A stretch of DNA of 5,279 bases from Actinomycetota bacterium (GTDB lineage: Bacteria > Actinomycetota > Actinomycetes > S36-B12), in NCBI GenBank assembly GCA_003456155.1, contig DMPC01000165.1, positions 853 through 6,131 on the forward strand, given 5' to 3'. The position numbers and the translations under genes are program-made. The notes under the pieces were generated by a model. It ran no database searches. It worked only from the letters and a program-made list of their open reading frames with translations, and was not told the origin of the DNA. Of this stretch, positions 1 to 5,279 are shown piece after piece. Each line of letters begins with the position of its first letter. Position 1 is the first letter of the stretch.

Positions 1-693
1 CGCCTGCGCAAGGTCATCGCCGAGCGGATGGTCGAGTCCTTGCAGGTCTCGGCCCAGCTCACGACCGTGATCGAGGTCGACGTCACCCGCATCGCTCAGC
101 TGCGCTCCCGGGTCAAGGGTGAGTTCGCGGCCCGAGAGGGAGTCGGGCTCTCCTTCCTGCCCTTCTTCTGCAAGGCAGCCGTCGAGGCCCTCAAGCAGTA
201 CCCGCAGGTGAATGCGACGCTCGACATGGCCGAGGGAACCATCACCTACTTCGACGCCGAGCACCTCGGCATCGCTGTCGACACCGAGCGCGGGCTGCTC
301 GTGCCCGTCATCCGCGACGCCGGAGACCTCAACATCGCCGGACTGGCCCGGCGCATCGCCGACCTCGCCGAGCGCACCCGCACGAACAAGCTCTCCCCCG
401 ACGAACTGAGTGGCGGCACCTTCACGGTGACGAACACCGGCAGCCGGGGCGCGCTCTTCGACACGCCGATCATCAATCAGCCGCAGGTCGCGATCCTGGG
501 CACCGGGGCGGTCGTCAAGCGGCCGGTCGTCATCTCCGACGCCGGGCAGGACGTCATCGCGATCAGGTCGATGGTCTACCTCGCTCTGAGCTACGACCAT
601 CGTCTCGTCGACGGGGCCGATGCAGCGCGCTTCCTCGGCGTGATGAAGGCACGCCTGGAGGAGGCGGCGTTCGAGGCCGAGCTCGGCCTGTAG
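1..693 (+). CDS. sucB: 2-oxoacid dehydrogenase E2 acyltransferase (SucB/DlaT type), C-terminal catalytic domain, 5' partial
   Basis: The reading frame is open from the first base and 230 residues are visible. They form a nearly complete 2-oxoacid dehydrogenase acyltransferase domain. It begins at the typical [10 protein letters not shown] motif and carries the catalytic SYDHRLVDG motif, with His at 598-600 and Asp at 610-612. The segment with [18 protein letters not shown] is typical of actinobacterial E2 proteins. The lipoyl and peripheral-subunit-binding domains must lie upstream, outside the window. E2 forms the core of the cytosolic pyruvate or 2-oxoglutarate dehydrogenase complex and moves the acyl group from its lipoyl arm to CoA. 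In several actinobacteria one E2 (called DlaT, AceF or SucB) serves pyruvate dehydrogenase, and the 2-oxoglutarate enzyme has its own fused acyltransferase domain, so the name sucB does not settle the substrate. The stop is TAG, followed in frame by a TAA at 703-705. The linkage to lipB and lipA fits a lipoylated protein. Confidence 0.95.
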   Translation, partial: RLRKVIAERMVESLQVSAQLTTVIEVDVTRIAQLRSRVKGEFAAREGVGLSFLPFFCKAAVEALKQYPQVNATLDMAEGTITYFDAEHLGIAVDTERGLLVPVIRDAGDLNIAGLARRIADLAERTRTNKLSPDELSGGTFTVTNTGSRGALFDTPIINQPQVAILGTGAVVKRPVVISDAGQDVIAIRSMVYLALSYDHRLVDGADAARFLGVMKARLEEAAFEAELGL

Positions 694-704
694 CTCGGCC
701 TGTA
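681..704 (+). repeat. Perfect 12-bp tandem duplication across the sucB stop codon
   Basis: The unit GCTCGGCCTGTA occurs twice back to back (681-692 and 693-704). A weaker third echo, ATTCGGCCCA, follows at 705-714. The first copy encodes the last residues LGL and supplies the first two bases of the TAG stop. The second copy would encode the same LGL and then TAA in the same frame. The duplication therefore gives the gene two in-frame stops 12 bases apart. Replication slippage is the simplest origin (inference). Confidence 0.85.
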
Positions 705-743
705 ATTCGGCCCATCACGCGGCCTGCGCATCGCCCGAAGGTG

Positions 744-760
744 CGCCGGCCGGTCCGGCG
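744..760. other. Weak GC hairpin between sucB and the epimerase
   Basis: CGCCGG at 744-749 can pair with CCGGCG at 755-760 around a five-base loop. An alternative pairing of GCGCA (726-730) with TGCGC (742-746) would compete with it. No T-run follows, so it is not a canonical intrinsic terminator. It could help end sucB transcription before the epimerase promoter, but short GC stems are common by chance in this base composition. Confidence 0.25.
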
Positions 761-763
761 GGC

Positions 764-769
764 CATGCT
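764..769 (+). promoter_or_regulatory. Candidate -10 box of a leaderless promoter for the epimerase gene
   Basis: CATGCT fits the actinobacterial TANNNT -10 pattern except at the first base. It ends six bases before the ATG at 776, so transcription would start at or next to the A of the start codon. No Shine-Dalgarno sequence precedes the ATG; only a G-run at 771-774 is present, which is too close. No -35 hexamer stands out. It is the weakest of three boxes at the same relative position. Confidence 0.4.
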
Positions 770-775
770 TGGGGC

Positions 776-1675
776 ATGAGAGTCGCCGTCACGGGAGCCT
801 CCGGGCTCATCGGATCCGCCCTTGTTCCTCATCTGCGCAGCGCGGGGCATGAGGTCTCGCGCCTCGTCCGACGCCCGGCAAGCGCGGCGGATGAGATCAC
901 CTGGGACCCGGCCACCGGCACGGTCGATCTGGACCGACTGGCGGGGACGGACGCCGTCATCCATCTCGCCGGCGCCGGCGTGGGCGACCATCGCTGGACC
1001 GACGCCTACAAGCGCGAGATCCTCCAGAGCCGCGTCGATGGCACGACGACCATCGCGACGGCAATGGCCGCACTGGATCCGAAACCCCGCGTGCTGGTCT
1101 CCGCCTCCGCGATCGGCTGGTACGGCGATACCGGCGATCGCGCCGTCGATGAGACGGCTCCGGCAGGAACCGGCTTCCTCGCCGACGTGGTGCGCGCCTG
1201 GGAGGCCGCAGCCGCGCCCGCGGCAGCAGCGGGCATCCGCGTCGTCCATCCCCGCACCGGCCTGGTCGTCTCCAGCAAGGGCGGCGCATGGGCGCGCATG
1301 TTCCCGCTGTTCAAGGCAGGCCTGGGCGGCAAACTGGGCGATGGTCGGCAGTACTGGTCCTGGATCTCCCTGCGCGACGAGGTCCAGGCCCTGCAGGCAC
1401 TCATGGAGGACGACACCTACTCCGGTCCGGTCAACCTCACCGGTCCGACGCCGGTGACGAACGCCGAGGTCACGACGACCATGGGCCATGTCCTCGGCCG
1501 CCCCACGTTCCTGCCCGCGCCGGCCTTCGCCCTGAAGCTCGCGCTCGGGGAGTTCTCGACGGAGGTGCTGGGCAGCTCGCGCGTCATGCCTGCCGTGCTC
1601 GAATCACGCGGGTTCCCCTTCGCGGACCGGACGATCGAGTCGGCCGTCCGTTCAGCTCTCGCAGAATCGCGATGA
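776..1675 (+). CDS. TIGR01777 family epimerase (atypical SDR with DUF1731 tail)
   Basis: This 299-residue protein has a Rossmann fold with the NAD(P)-binding motif TGASGLIG at residues 6-13 and HLAG at 63-66. The family landmarks SASAIGWYG (109-117) and YWSWISLRDEV (193-203) follow. A C-terminal block from about residue 243 to 292, with FALKLALGEFSTEVLGSSRV, matches the DUF1731 tail. Length and layout fit a full-length member of the family that includes E. coli YfcH and, from memory, M. tuberculosis Rv2216. The usual short-chain dehydrogenase YxxxK pair is not visible after the central strand, so it is an atypical SDR. Its substrate and reaction are not established. The ATG at 776 is chosen because it begins directly with the first beta strand and has a candidate leaderless promoter. 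The stop overlaps the start of the next gene, implying joint translation. Its place beside sucB and lipB is conserved in other actinobacteria, but no lipoate role is proven. Confidence 0.92.
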   Translation: MRVAVTGASGLIGSALVPHLRSAGHEVSRLVRRPASAADEITWDPATGTVDLDRLAGTDAVIHLAGAGVGDHRWTDAYKREILQSRVDGTTTIATAMAALDPKPRVLVSASAIGWYGDTGDRAVDETAPAGTGFLADVVRAWEAAAAPAAAAGIRVVHPRTGLVVSSKGGAWARMFPLFKAGLGGKLGDGRQYWSWISLRDEVQALQALMEDDTYSGPVNLTGPTPVTNAEVTTTMGHVLGRPTFLPAPAFALKLALGEFSTEVLGSSRVMPAVLESRGFPFADRTIESAVRSALAESR

Positions 1676-2946
1676 CCTCGACGCACGATGTCGTCATTGT
1701 TGGAGCCGGGCTCGCCGGACTCGCAGCCGCCAGGCACCTCACCCAGCAAGGACTCGACGTCGCTGTCCTCGAGGCATCCGGCGAGGTCGGCGGACGCGTC
1801 CGGACTGATCTCGTCGACGGCCTGCGGCTCGATCACGGCTTCCAGCTGTACAACCCGGCCTATCCCGAAGCTGCGCGCGTGCTCGACCACCCGTCCCTGG
1901 ACCTCAAGGCGCTTGCACCGGGCCTGATCGCGCTGACCGACCGCGGCCCCACACGCCTGGCCGACCCTCGGCGCCGACCGAGCTGGGCCCCCGATGCCCT
2001 CAGCCCCCGAAGCGGCGGGCTGCCGGGCAAGCTGCGCTTCGCGCGCTATGCCTGGGAGACCGCACGCCTGCCTCAACGCCGCCGCTCAGCAAGGGTCGAC
2101 ATGCCCTCGGACGTGGCTCTCCTCTCGGCCGGCGTGGACCCGCGGCTCCTGGATGCCGTGCTCCGCCCCTTCCTCAGCGGTGTCTTCCTCGAGGATCGAT
2201 TGACCACGTCGCGACGCTTCCTCGACCTCGTCCTCACCAGCTTCCTGCGCGGCGTGCCGAGTCTGCCCGCCCAGGGCATGCAGGCCATCCCCGTGCAGCT
2301 GCGCGATGGCCTTCCTTCTGGGACCGTCCGATGCGGGACTCCCGTCCGTCGGGTGCTCTCCGGGGCGATCAGCACCGTCAGCACGGACGACGGGGACGTG
2401 AGCGCGCGGGCCGTGATCGTCGCCACCGACCCGCGTACGGCTGAGGCGCTGCTGCCGGGGCTCACGATTCCGCCGGGACGAGACGTCACCACCTGGTACT
2501 ACGTGGCGGACTGCGACGCCTCCGAGCTCACCCACGGCGATGCGACGCTCGTCGTGGACGGCCGTCGCGCCCGTGGCCCCGTGACGAACACCGTCGTGCT
2601 CACGAACGCGGCACCCTCGTACGCGACCGGAGGCAGGGTGCTCGTGTCAGCATCGGCTCTGGGCCTGCATGCGTCCGCCGAAAGCGAGCGAGCCGTGCGT
2701 GATCACCTGGCCGGCATGTACGGGGTGGGCACCGCGCGCTGGACCCTCGCCGGCACGTACCCCATTCCCTACGCCCTGCCGGCCATGGAGGTGCCGCTCG
2801 AGATCCGCAGGCCCGTCGACCTCGGTGGCGGTCTCTTCGTCGCGGGAGATCACCGCGACACCGCGTCCATCCAGGGTGCCATGGTCAGCGGCCGTCGCAC
2901 CGCCCAGGCCGTCCTGAACCGCCTCGGGGTACCAGCCTCATCCTGA
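1672..2946 (+). CDS. FAD-dependent oxidoreductase, amine-oxidase / protoporphyrinogen-oxidase-like fold
   Basis: This 424-residue flavoprotein has an N-terminal beta strand followed by GAGLAG at residues 11-16. An acidic residue, E34, ends the second strand, where it would bind the adenosine ribose. The GGRVRT motif is at 40-45. A C-terminal stretch at about 388-411 (LFVAGD, then IQGAMVSGRRTA) closes the FAD site as in the NAD_binding_8 / Amino_oxidase families. No signal peptide or clear membrane helix is seen, so it is probably cytosolic or loosely membrane associated. The frame stays open upstream to 1288, but the ATG at 1672 is preferred. It forms an ATGA overlap with the epimerase stop, and the FAD motif starts right after it. 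No good ribosome binding site is visible, which fits translational coupling. The substrate is unknown. Relatives include protoporphyrinogen, phytoene and amine oxidases, and I cannot place it in one of these. It separates the epimerase from lipB, unlike in M. tuberculosis. Confidence 0.88.
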   Translation: MTSTHDVVIVGAGLAGLAAARHLTQQGLDVAVLEASGEVGGRVRTDLVDGLRLDHGFQLYNPAYPEAARVLDHPSLDLKALAPGLIALTDRGPTRLADPRRRPSWAPDALSPRSGGLPGKLRFARYAWETARLPQRRRSARVDMPSDVALLSAGVDPRLLDAVLRPFLSGVFLEDRLTTSRRFLDLVLTSFLRGVPSLPAQGMQAIPVQLRDGLPSGTVRCGTPVRRVLSGAISTVSTDDGDVSARAVIVATDPRTAEALLPGLTIPPGRDVTTWYYVADCDASELTHGDATLVVDGRRARGPVTNTVVLTNAAPSYATGGRVLVSASALGLHASAESERAVRDHLAGMYGVGTARWTLAGTYPIPYALPAMEVPLEIRRPVDLGGGLFVAGDHRDTASIQGAMVSGRRTAQAVLNRLGVPASS

Positions 2947-2962
2947 TGCGACCTCGCGAACC

Positions 2963-2968
2963 TAGACT
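2963..2968 (+). promoter_or_regulatory. -10 box of a probable leaderless lipB promoter
   Basis: TAGACT matches the TANNNT -10 consensus. It is followed by exactly six bases (GAGCCC) and then the GTG start at 2975, so the mRNA would begin at the start codon. There is no Shine-Dalgarno sequence in the 28-base gap. No clear -35 element is seen; that region would overlap the end of the oxidoreductase gene. This box supports choosing the GTG as the lipB start and suggests lipB-lipA can be transcribed on its own. Confidence 0.65.
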
Positions 2969-2974
2969 GAGCCC

Positions 2975-3628
2975 GTGACCAGCGCCGCCTCCTCCGTCCT
3001 CGAGGTGGAGCACGTCGGCTACGGCAGCGATGCTGTCGACTACGCGGACGGCTGGGAGCTACAGCGTGAGCGGCACGCCGCGGTGGTCGCCGGGGCACCG
3101 GACACCCTCCTCCTGCTCGAGCACACCCCCGTCTATACGGCAGGACGCCGGACGGAGCCATTCGAGCGCCCGCAGGACGGCACACCGGTGGTCGACGTCG
3201 ACCGCGGCGGCAAGATCACCTGGCATGGGCCGGGCCAACTCGTCGGCTACCCGATCCTGCGGCTGCCGGACCGCATGGCTGTCGTGGACCACGTGCGCCG
3301 GATCGAGGCCATGCTGATCGAGGTGTGCGCCGATCTCGGCGTCGCGACCACCTGCGTGAAGGGCCGCAGCGGAGTCTGGATCCGGGGCGACGGCCGGGGG
3401 CCCGACCGCAAGGTCGCGGCCATCGGAGTGCGCGTGACCGAAGGGGTCACCATGCACGGCTTTGCCTTGAACTGCGACAACGATCTGGCGTGGTTCGACC
3501 GCATCGTGCCGTGCGGCATCACCGATGCCTCCGTGACCACGCTGTCACGCGAGCTCGGCCGCGATGTCCGGGTGCAGGAGGCGCTTCCCCTGGTCGAGGC
3601 GCACCTGGGGAGACTGGTCGCATGGTGA
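2975..3628 (+). CDS. lipB: LipB, lipoyl(octanoyl) transferase
   Basis: LipB moves the octanoyl group from octanoyl-acyl carrier protein to a specific lysine on lipoyl domains (E2 subunits, GcvH), the first step of lipoate assembly in the cytosol. The 217-residue protein carries the family signature [17 protein letters not shown] from R77. The catalytic lysine is K146 in KVAAIGVRV, followed by MHGFALN at 160-166, and the acyl-accepting cysteine is C180 in PCGITD. These match the Cys/Lys dyad known in M. tuberculosis LipB. The length is normal for the family. The GTG start is chosen for the -10 box placed six bases upstream and because the protein then begins just before the first conserved strand. 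The 3' end overlaps lipA by seven bases, so the two are cotranscribed. The closest lipoate-using neighbour is the E2 gene at the window start. All expected residues are present and the enzyme should be active. Confidence 0.97.
   Translation: MTSAASSVLEVEHVGYGSDAVDYADGWELQRERHAAVVAGAPDTLLLLEHTPVYTAGRRTEPFERPQDGTPVVDVDRGGKITWHGPGQLVGYPILRLPDRMAVVDHVRRIEAMLIEVCADLGVATTCVKGRSGVWIRGDGRGPDRKVAAIGVRVTEGVTMHGFALNCDNDLAWFDRIVPCGITDASVTTLSRELGRDVRVQEALPLVEAHLGRLVAW
3607..3612 (+). promoter_or_regulatory. Ribosome binding site of lipA inside the end of lipB
   Basis: GGGGAG lies nine bases before the ATG at 3622 and twelve before the in-frame GTG at 3625. The spacing favours the ATG as the lipA start. 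It is the only clear Shine-Dalgarno-like site at a gene start in the window, as expected for an internal operon gene that cannot be leaderless. Confidence 0.6.
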
Positions 3629-4554
3629 ACCCCGATGGCCGGAAGCTGCTGCGGATCGAGGCGCGCAACAGTGAGGTGCCGATCGAACGCAAGCCCGAGT
3701 GGATTCGGACGAGACTGAAGACCGGGCCGGAGTTCACTCAGATCCAGGCCCTGGTGAAGTCGGAGGGCCTGCACACGGTGTGCCAGGAGGCCGGCTGCCC
3801 GAACATCTATGAGTGCTGGGAAGACCGCGAGGCGACCTTCCTCATCGGCGGCGAGCAGTGCACCCGGCGGTGCGACTTCTGCCAGATCGACACCGGCAGG
3901 CCCGCCCCTCTGGATCGAGACGAGCCGCGTCGAGTCGCCGAGTCCGTGCGCACGATGGGCCTGCGCTACGCCACCGTCACCGGGGTGGCCCGCGATGACC
4001 TCCCGGACGAGGGCGCCTGGCTCTACGCCCAGACCGTGCGCGAGATCCACGACCTCAACCCGGGCACCGGAGTCGAGGTACTCATCCCCGACTTCTCCGG
4101 CAACCCGAAGCTCCTGGGCGAGGTGTTCGCCGCCGCTCCGGAGGTCCTGGCCCACAACGTCGAGACCGTGCCCCGCCTGTTCAAGCGGATCCGACCCGCC
4201 TTCACCTACGAGCGGAGCCTGGACGTGATCACCCAGGCCCGTGCCGCCGGGCTGGTGACCAAGAGCAACCTGATCCTGGGCATGGGAGAGAGCATCGAGG
4301 AGGTCCACGAGGCCCTGCGGGATCTGGTCACCGCCGGCTGCGACCTGGTCACCATCACCCAGTACCTGCGGCCCACTCCCCGGCACCATCCCGTTGAGCG
4401 CTGGGTCCGCCCCGAGGAGTTCGTGGCCCTGGCCGATACGGCCACGGGACTGGGCTTCGCCGGTGTGATGAGCGGCCCCCTGGTGCGCTCCAGCTACCGG
4501 GCCGGGCGCCTGTATGAGCAGGCGATCGCCGCGAGGTCGCAGACGCCCGTCTAG
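3622..4554 (+). CDS. lipA: LipA, lipoyl synthase (radical SAM)
   Basis: LipA inserts sulfur at C6 and C8 of the octanoyl chain already bound to a lipoyl domain, using two [4Fe-4S] clusters. The 310-residue protein has the auxiliary-cluster cysteines C54, C59 and C65 (CX4CX5C, in [13 protein letters not shown]). The radical SAM cysteines are C80, C84 and C87 (CX3CX2C, in CTRRCDFC). The C-terminal RSSY motif at 289-292 supplies the serine ligand of the auxiliary cluster. [21 protein letters not shown] and ITQYLRP are also typical. The frame is open upstream to 3325 inside lipB, but similarity begins only near [10 protein letters not shown]. The ATG at 3622 is therefore the likely start, supported by GGGGAG nine bases upstream; GTG at 3625 is a close alternative. 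The ATG gives a seven-base overlap with lipB and the GTG a four-base one. Every ligand is intact. It acts directly after LipB on substrates such as the E2. Confidence 0.98.
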   Translation: MVNPDGRKLLRIEARNSEVPIERKPEWIRTRLKTGPEFTQIQALVKSEGLHTVCQEAGCPNIYECWEDREATFLIGGEQCTRRCDFCQIDTGRPAPLDRDEPRRVAESVRTMGLRYATVTGVARDDLPDEGAWLYAQTVREIHDLNPGTGVEVLIPDFSGNPKLLGEVFAAAPEVLAHNVETVPRLFKRIRPAFTYERSLDVITQARAAGLVTKSNLILGMGESIEEVHEALRDLVTAGCDLVTITQYLRPTPRHHPVERWVRPEEFVALADTATGLGFAGVMSGPLVRSSYRAGRLYEQAIAARSQTPV

Positions 4555-4572
4555 CCCGCCACGGTCCTGATC

Positions 4573-4578
4573 TAGGCT
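4573..4578 (+). promoter_or_regulatory. -10 box of a probable leaderless promoter for the DUF4191 gene
   Basis: TAGGCT matches TANNNT and is followed by six bases (TCCCCC) before the ATG at 4585, the same geometry as the lipB box. The 30-base gap after lipA has no Shine-Dalgarno sequence, since the bases before the ATG are a C-run. No terminator hairpin is visible in the gap, so readthrough from lipA may also occur. No clear -35 hexamer is seen. Confidence 0.6.
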
Positions 4579-4584
4579 TCCCCC

Positions 4585-5265
4585 ATGGCTGGCCGCATCC
4601 GCTCGACGTTTACCTCCCTCGCGCAGAACTGGCGCATGACGCAGCGCGTCTACCGCGCTCTCCCCTTGGAGGTCGGGGGCCTCTTCCTCGGCGCGGCCAC
4701 CATCGTGGCCATCCCCATCGGCCTGTGGGTCAACTGGCTCACCGGGATTCTCGTCGCCATCCCCGTCGGCCTCCTCGCCGGCACCTACTGGTTCAGCCGC
4801 CGTGCGATGAGTGCCGCGTACACCCAGATCGAGGGCCAACCCGGGGCCGCCGCGGCCGTCATCCAGTCCTTTCGCGGCGGCAACTGGCTGGTGACGCCGG
4901 CCGTGGCGGTCAACAAGAACCAGGACATGGTCAGCCGCGTCGTGGGCAAGCCGGGGGTCATCCTGGTCGGCGAGGGACCCGCATCGCGCATCACGCCGAT
5001 GCTGGCGAACGAGCGCAAGCGCACGGCACGGTGGCTGCCCGAGGTTCCCATCTATGAGATCCAGATCGGTGACGGCGAGGATCAGGTGGCCCTGGCGAAG
5101 CTGCAGAAGGCGCTGAGCAAGCTGCCGCGCAACCTGCGCGGGGGTGAGGTCACCGAGGTGCGCCGGCGACTGGACGCGCTCGGCAACGCGGCCTCGTCGA
5201 TGCCCATTCCGAAGGGCCCGATGCCGACGAGCGCACGACAGGTGAGAAGGCAGCGCGGCGCGTAG
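4585..5265 (+). CDS. DUF4191 family membrane protein (Rv2219-like)
   Basis: This 226-residue protein has a short basic N-terminus and two predicted membrane helices at about 29-50 and 52-70, separated by a very short turn. A soluble domain of about 150 residues and a basic tail (ARQVRRQRGA) follow. The pattern EGQPGAAAAV (83-92), GKPGVILVGEG (121-131), NERKRTARWLPEVPIYEI (142-159) and PKGPMPTSA (209-217) matches the DUF4191 family, including M. tuberculosis Rv2219 as I recall it. The function is unknown. With a short basic N-terminus before a tight helical hairpin, the large domain and the tail are probably on the cytoplasmic side (inference). The gene follows lipA in many actinobacteria, and in mycobacteria it lies between lipA and the glutamine synthetase region. 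Its own candidate promoter suggests separate control, so a lipoate role is not implied. The start is set by the leaderless -10 box and the basic residues before the first helix. The 14 bases after the stop hold nothing recognisable. Confidence 0.9.
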   Translation: MAGRIRSTFTSLAQNWRMTQRVYRALPLEVGGLFLGAATIVAIPIGLWVNWLTGILVAIPVGLLAGTYWFSRRAMSAAYTQIEGQPGAAAAVIQSFRGGNWLVTPAVAVNKNQDMVSRVVGKPGVILVGEGPASRITPMLANERKRTARWLPEVPIYEIQIGDGEDQVALAKLQKALSKLPRNLRGGEVTEVRRRLDALGNAASSMPIPKGPMPTSARQVRRQRGA

Positions 5266-5279
5266 CGTGCGAAGCGCCC

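Noticed and set aside
563..1489. A 308-codon minus-strand open frame opposite the end of sucB and the epimerase.
   Set aside because: It lies opposite two clear genes, is arginine- and glycine-rich, and shows no domain pattern or ribosome binding site. It is a composition artefact.
1288..1671. A 128-codon N-terminal extension of the FAD oxidoreductase.
   Set aside because: It overlaps the epimerase in another frame and its residues look like shadow sequence (rich in R, P, G and H). The FAD motif begins right after the ATG at 1672, which also forms an ATGA junction.
3190..3203. A perfect 14-bp palindrome, GGTCGACGTCGACC, that could be an operator.
   Set aside because: It lies within lipB and encodes the conserved VVDVDR stretch before the signature motif. 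The preferred GTC and GAC codons produce the symmetry on their own, and it is more than 200 bases inside the gene.
3325..3621. A 99-codon N-terminal extension of LipA within lipB.
   Set aside because: The extension is arginine-rich shadow sequence inside lipB. Known actinobacterial LipA proteins begin near the RKLLRIE segment, and a ribosome binding site precedes the ATG at 3622.
4555..4584. A possible terminator between lipA and the DUF4191 gene.
   Set aside because: The 30-base gap has no stem of useful length and no T-run. The notable signal there is the TAGGCT box.
3247..4839. A 530-codon open frame on the minus strand across lipB, lipA and DUF4191.
   Set aside because: It runs opposite three well-supported genes. 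Its translation is low in complexity (rich in G, A, D, H and R) with no recognisable domain. Long antisense open frames are expected in GC-rich coding DNA, where stop codons are rare.

Overview
The window is a GC-rich stretch (third codon positions almost all G or C) from an actinobacterium. The gene content and the close match of the LipA, LipB, E2 and DUF4191 proteins to actinobacterial versions support this. A member of Micrococcales or a neighbouring order is likely, but the genus cannot be read from the sequence. All genes lie on the + strand and the region is densely packed.

Layout: (1) 1-693, the C-terminal catalytic domain of a lipoate-dependent 2-oxoacid dehydrogenase E2 acyltransferase (sucB/dlaT type), cut by the window start. 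(2) 776-1675, an atypical SDR 'epimerase' of the TIGR01777 family. (3) 1672-2946, an FAD-dependent amine-oxidase-fold oxidoreductase whose ATG overlaps the epimerase stop in an ATGA junction. (4) 2975-3628, lipB, octanoyltransferase. (5) 3622-4554, lipA, lipoyl synthase, overlapping the end of lipB. (6) 4585-5265, a two-helix membrane protein of the DUF4191 family. No RNA gene, mobile element, CRISPR array or origin was seen, and no gap exceeds 83 bases.

How they fit together: LipB loads octanoate from acyl carrier protein onto the lipoyl domain of proteins such as the neighbouring E2, and LipA inserts two sulfur atoms to make the working lipoyl arm. The locus therefore holds a lipoate-using enzyme next to the pathway that builds its cofactor. 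From memory, the order E2, TIGR01777 epimerase, lipB, lipA, DUF4191 is the same as dlaT-Rv2216-lipB-lipA-Rv2219 in Mycobacterium tuberculosis. The FAD oxidoreductase is the extra gene here.

The most notable non-coding signal is that the three starts with an intergenic gap before them (776, 2975, 4585) lack a Shine-Dalgarno sequence and each has a -10-like hexamer ending exactly six bases before the start codon. TAGACT and TAGGCT are strong and CATGCT is weaker. This is the layout of leaderless transcripts and suggests three transcription units: epimerase-oxidoreductase, lipB-lipA, and DUF4191. I found no convincing undescribed system. This is mostly a conserved housekeeping locus with one inserted gene of unknown substrate.
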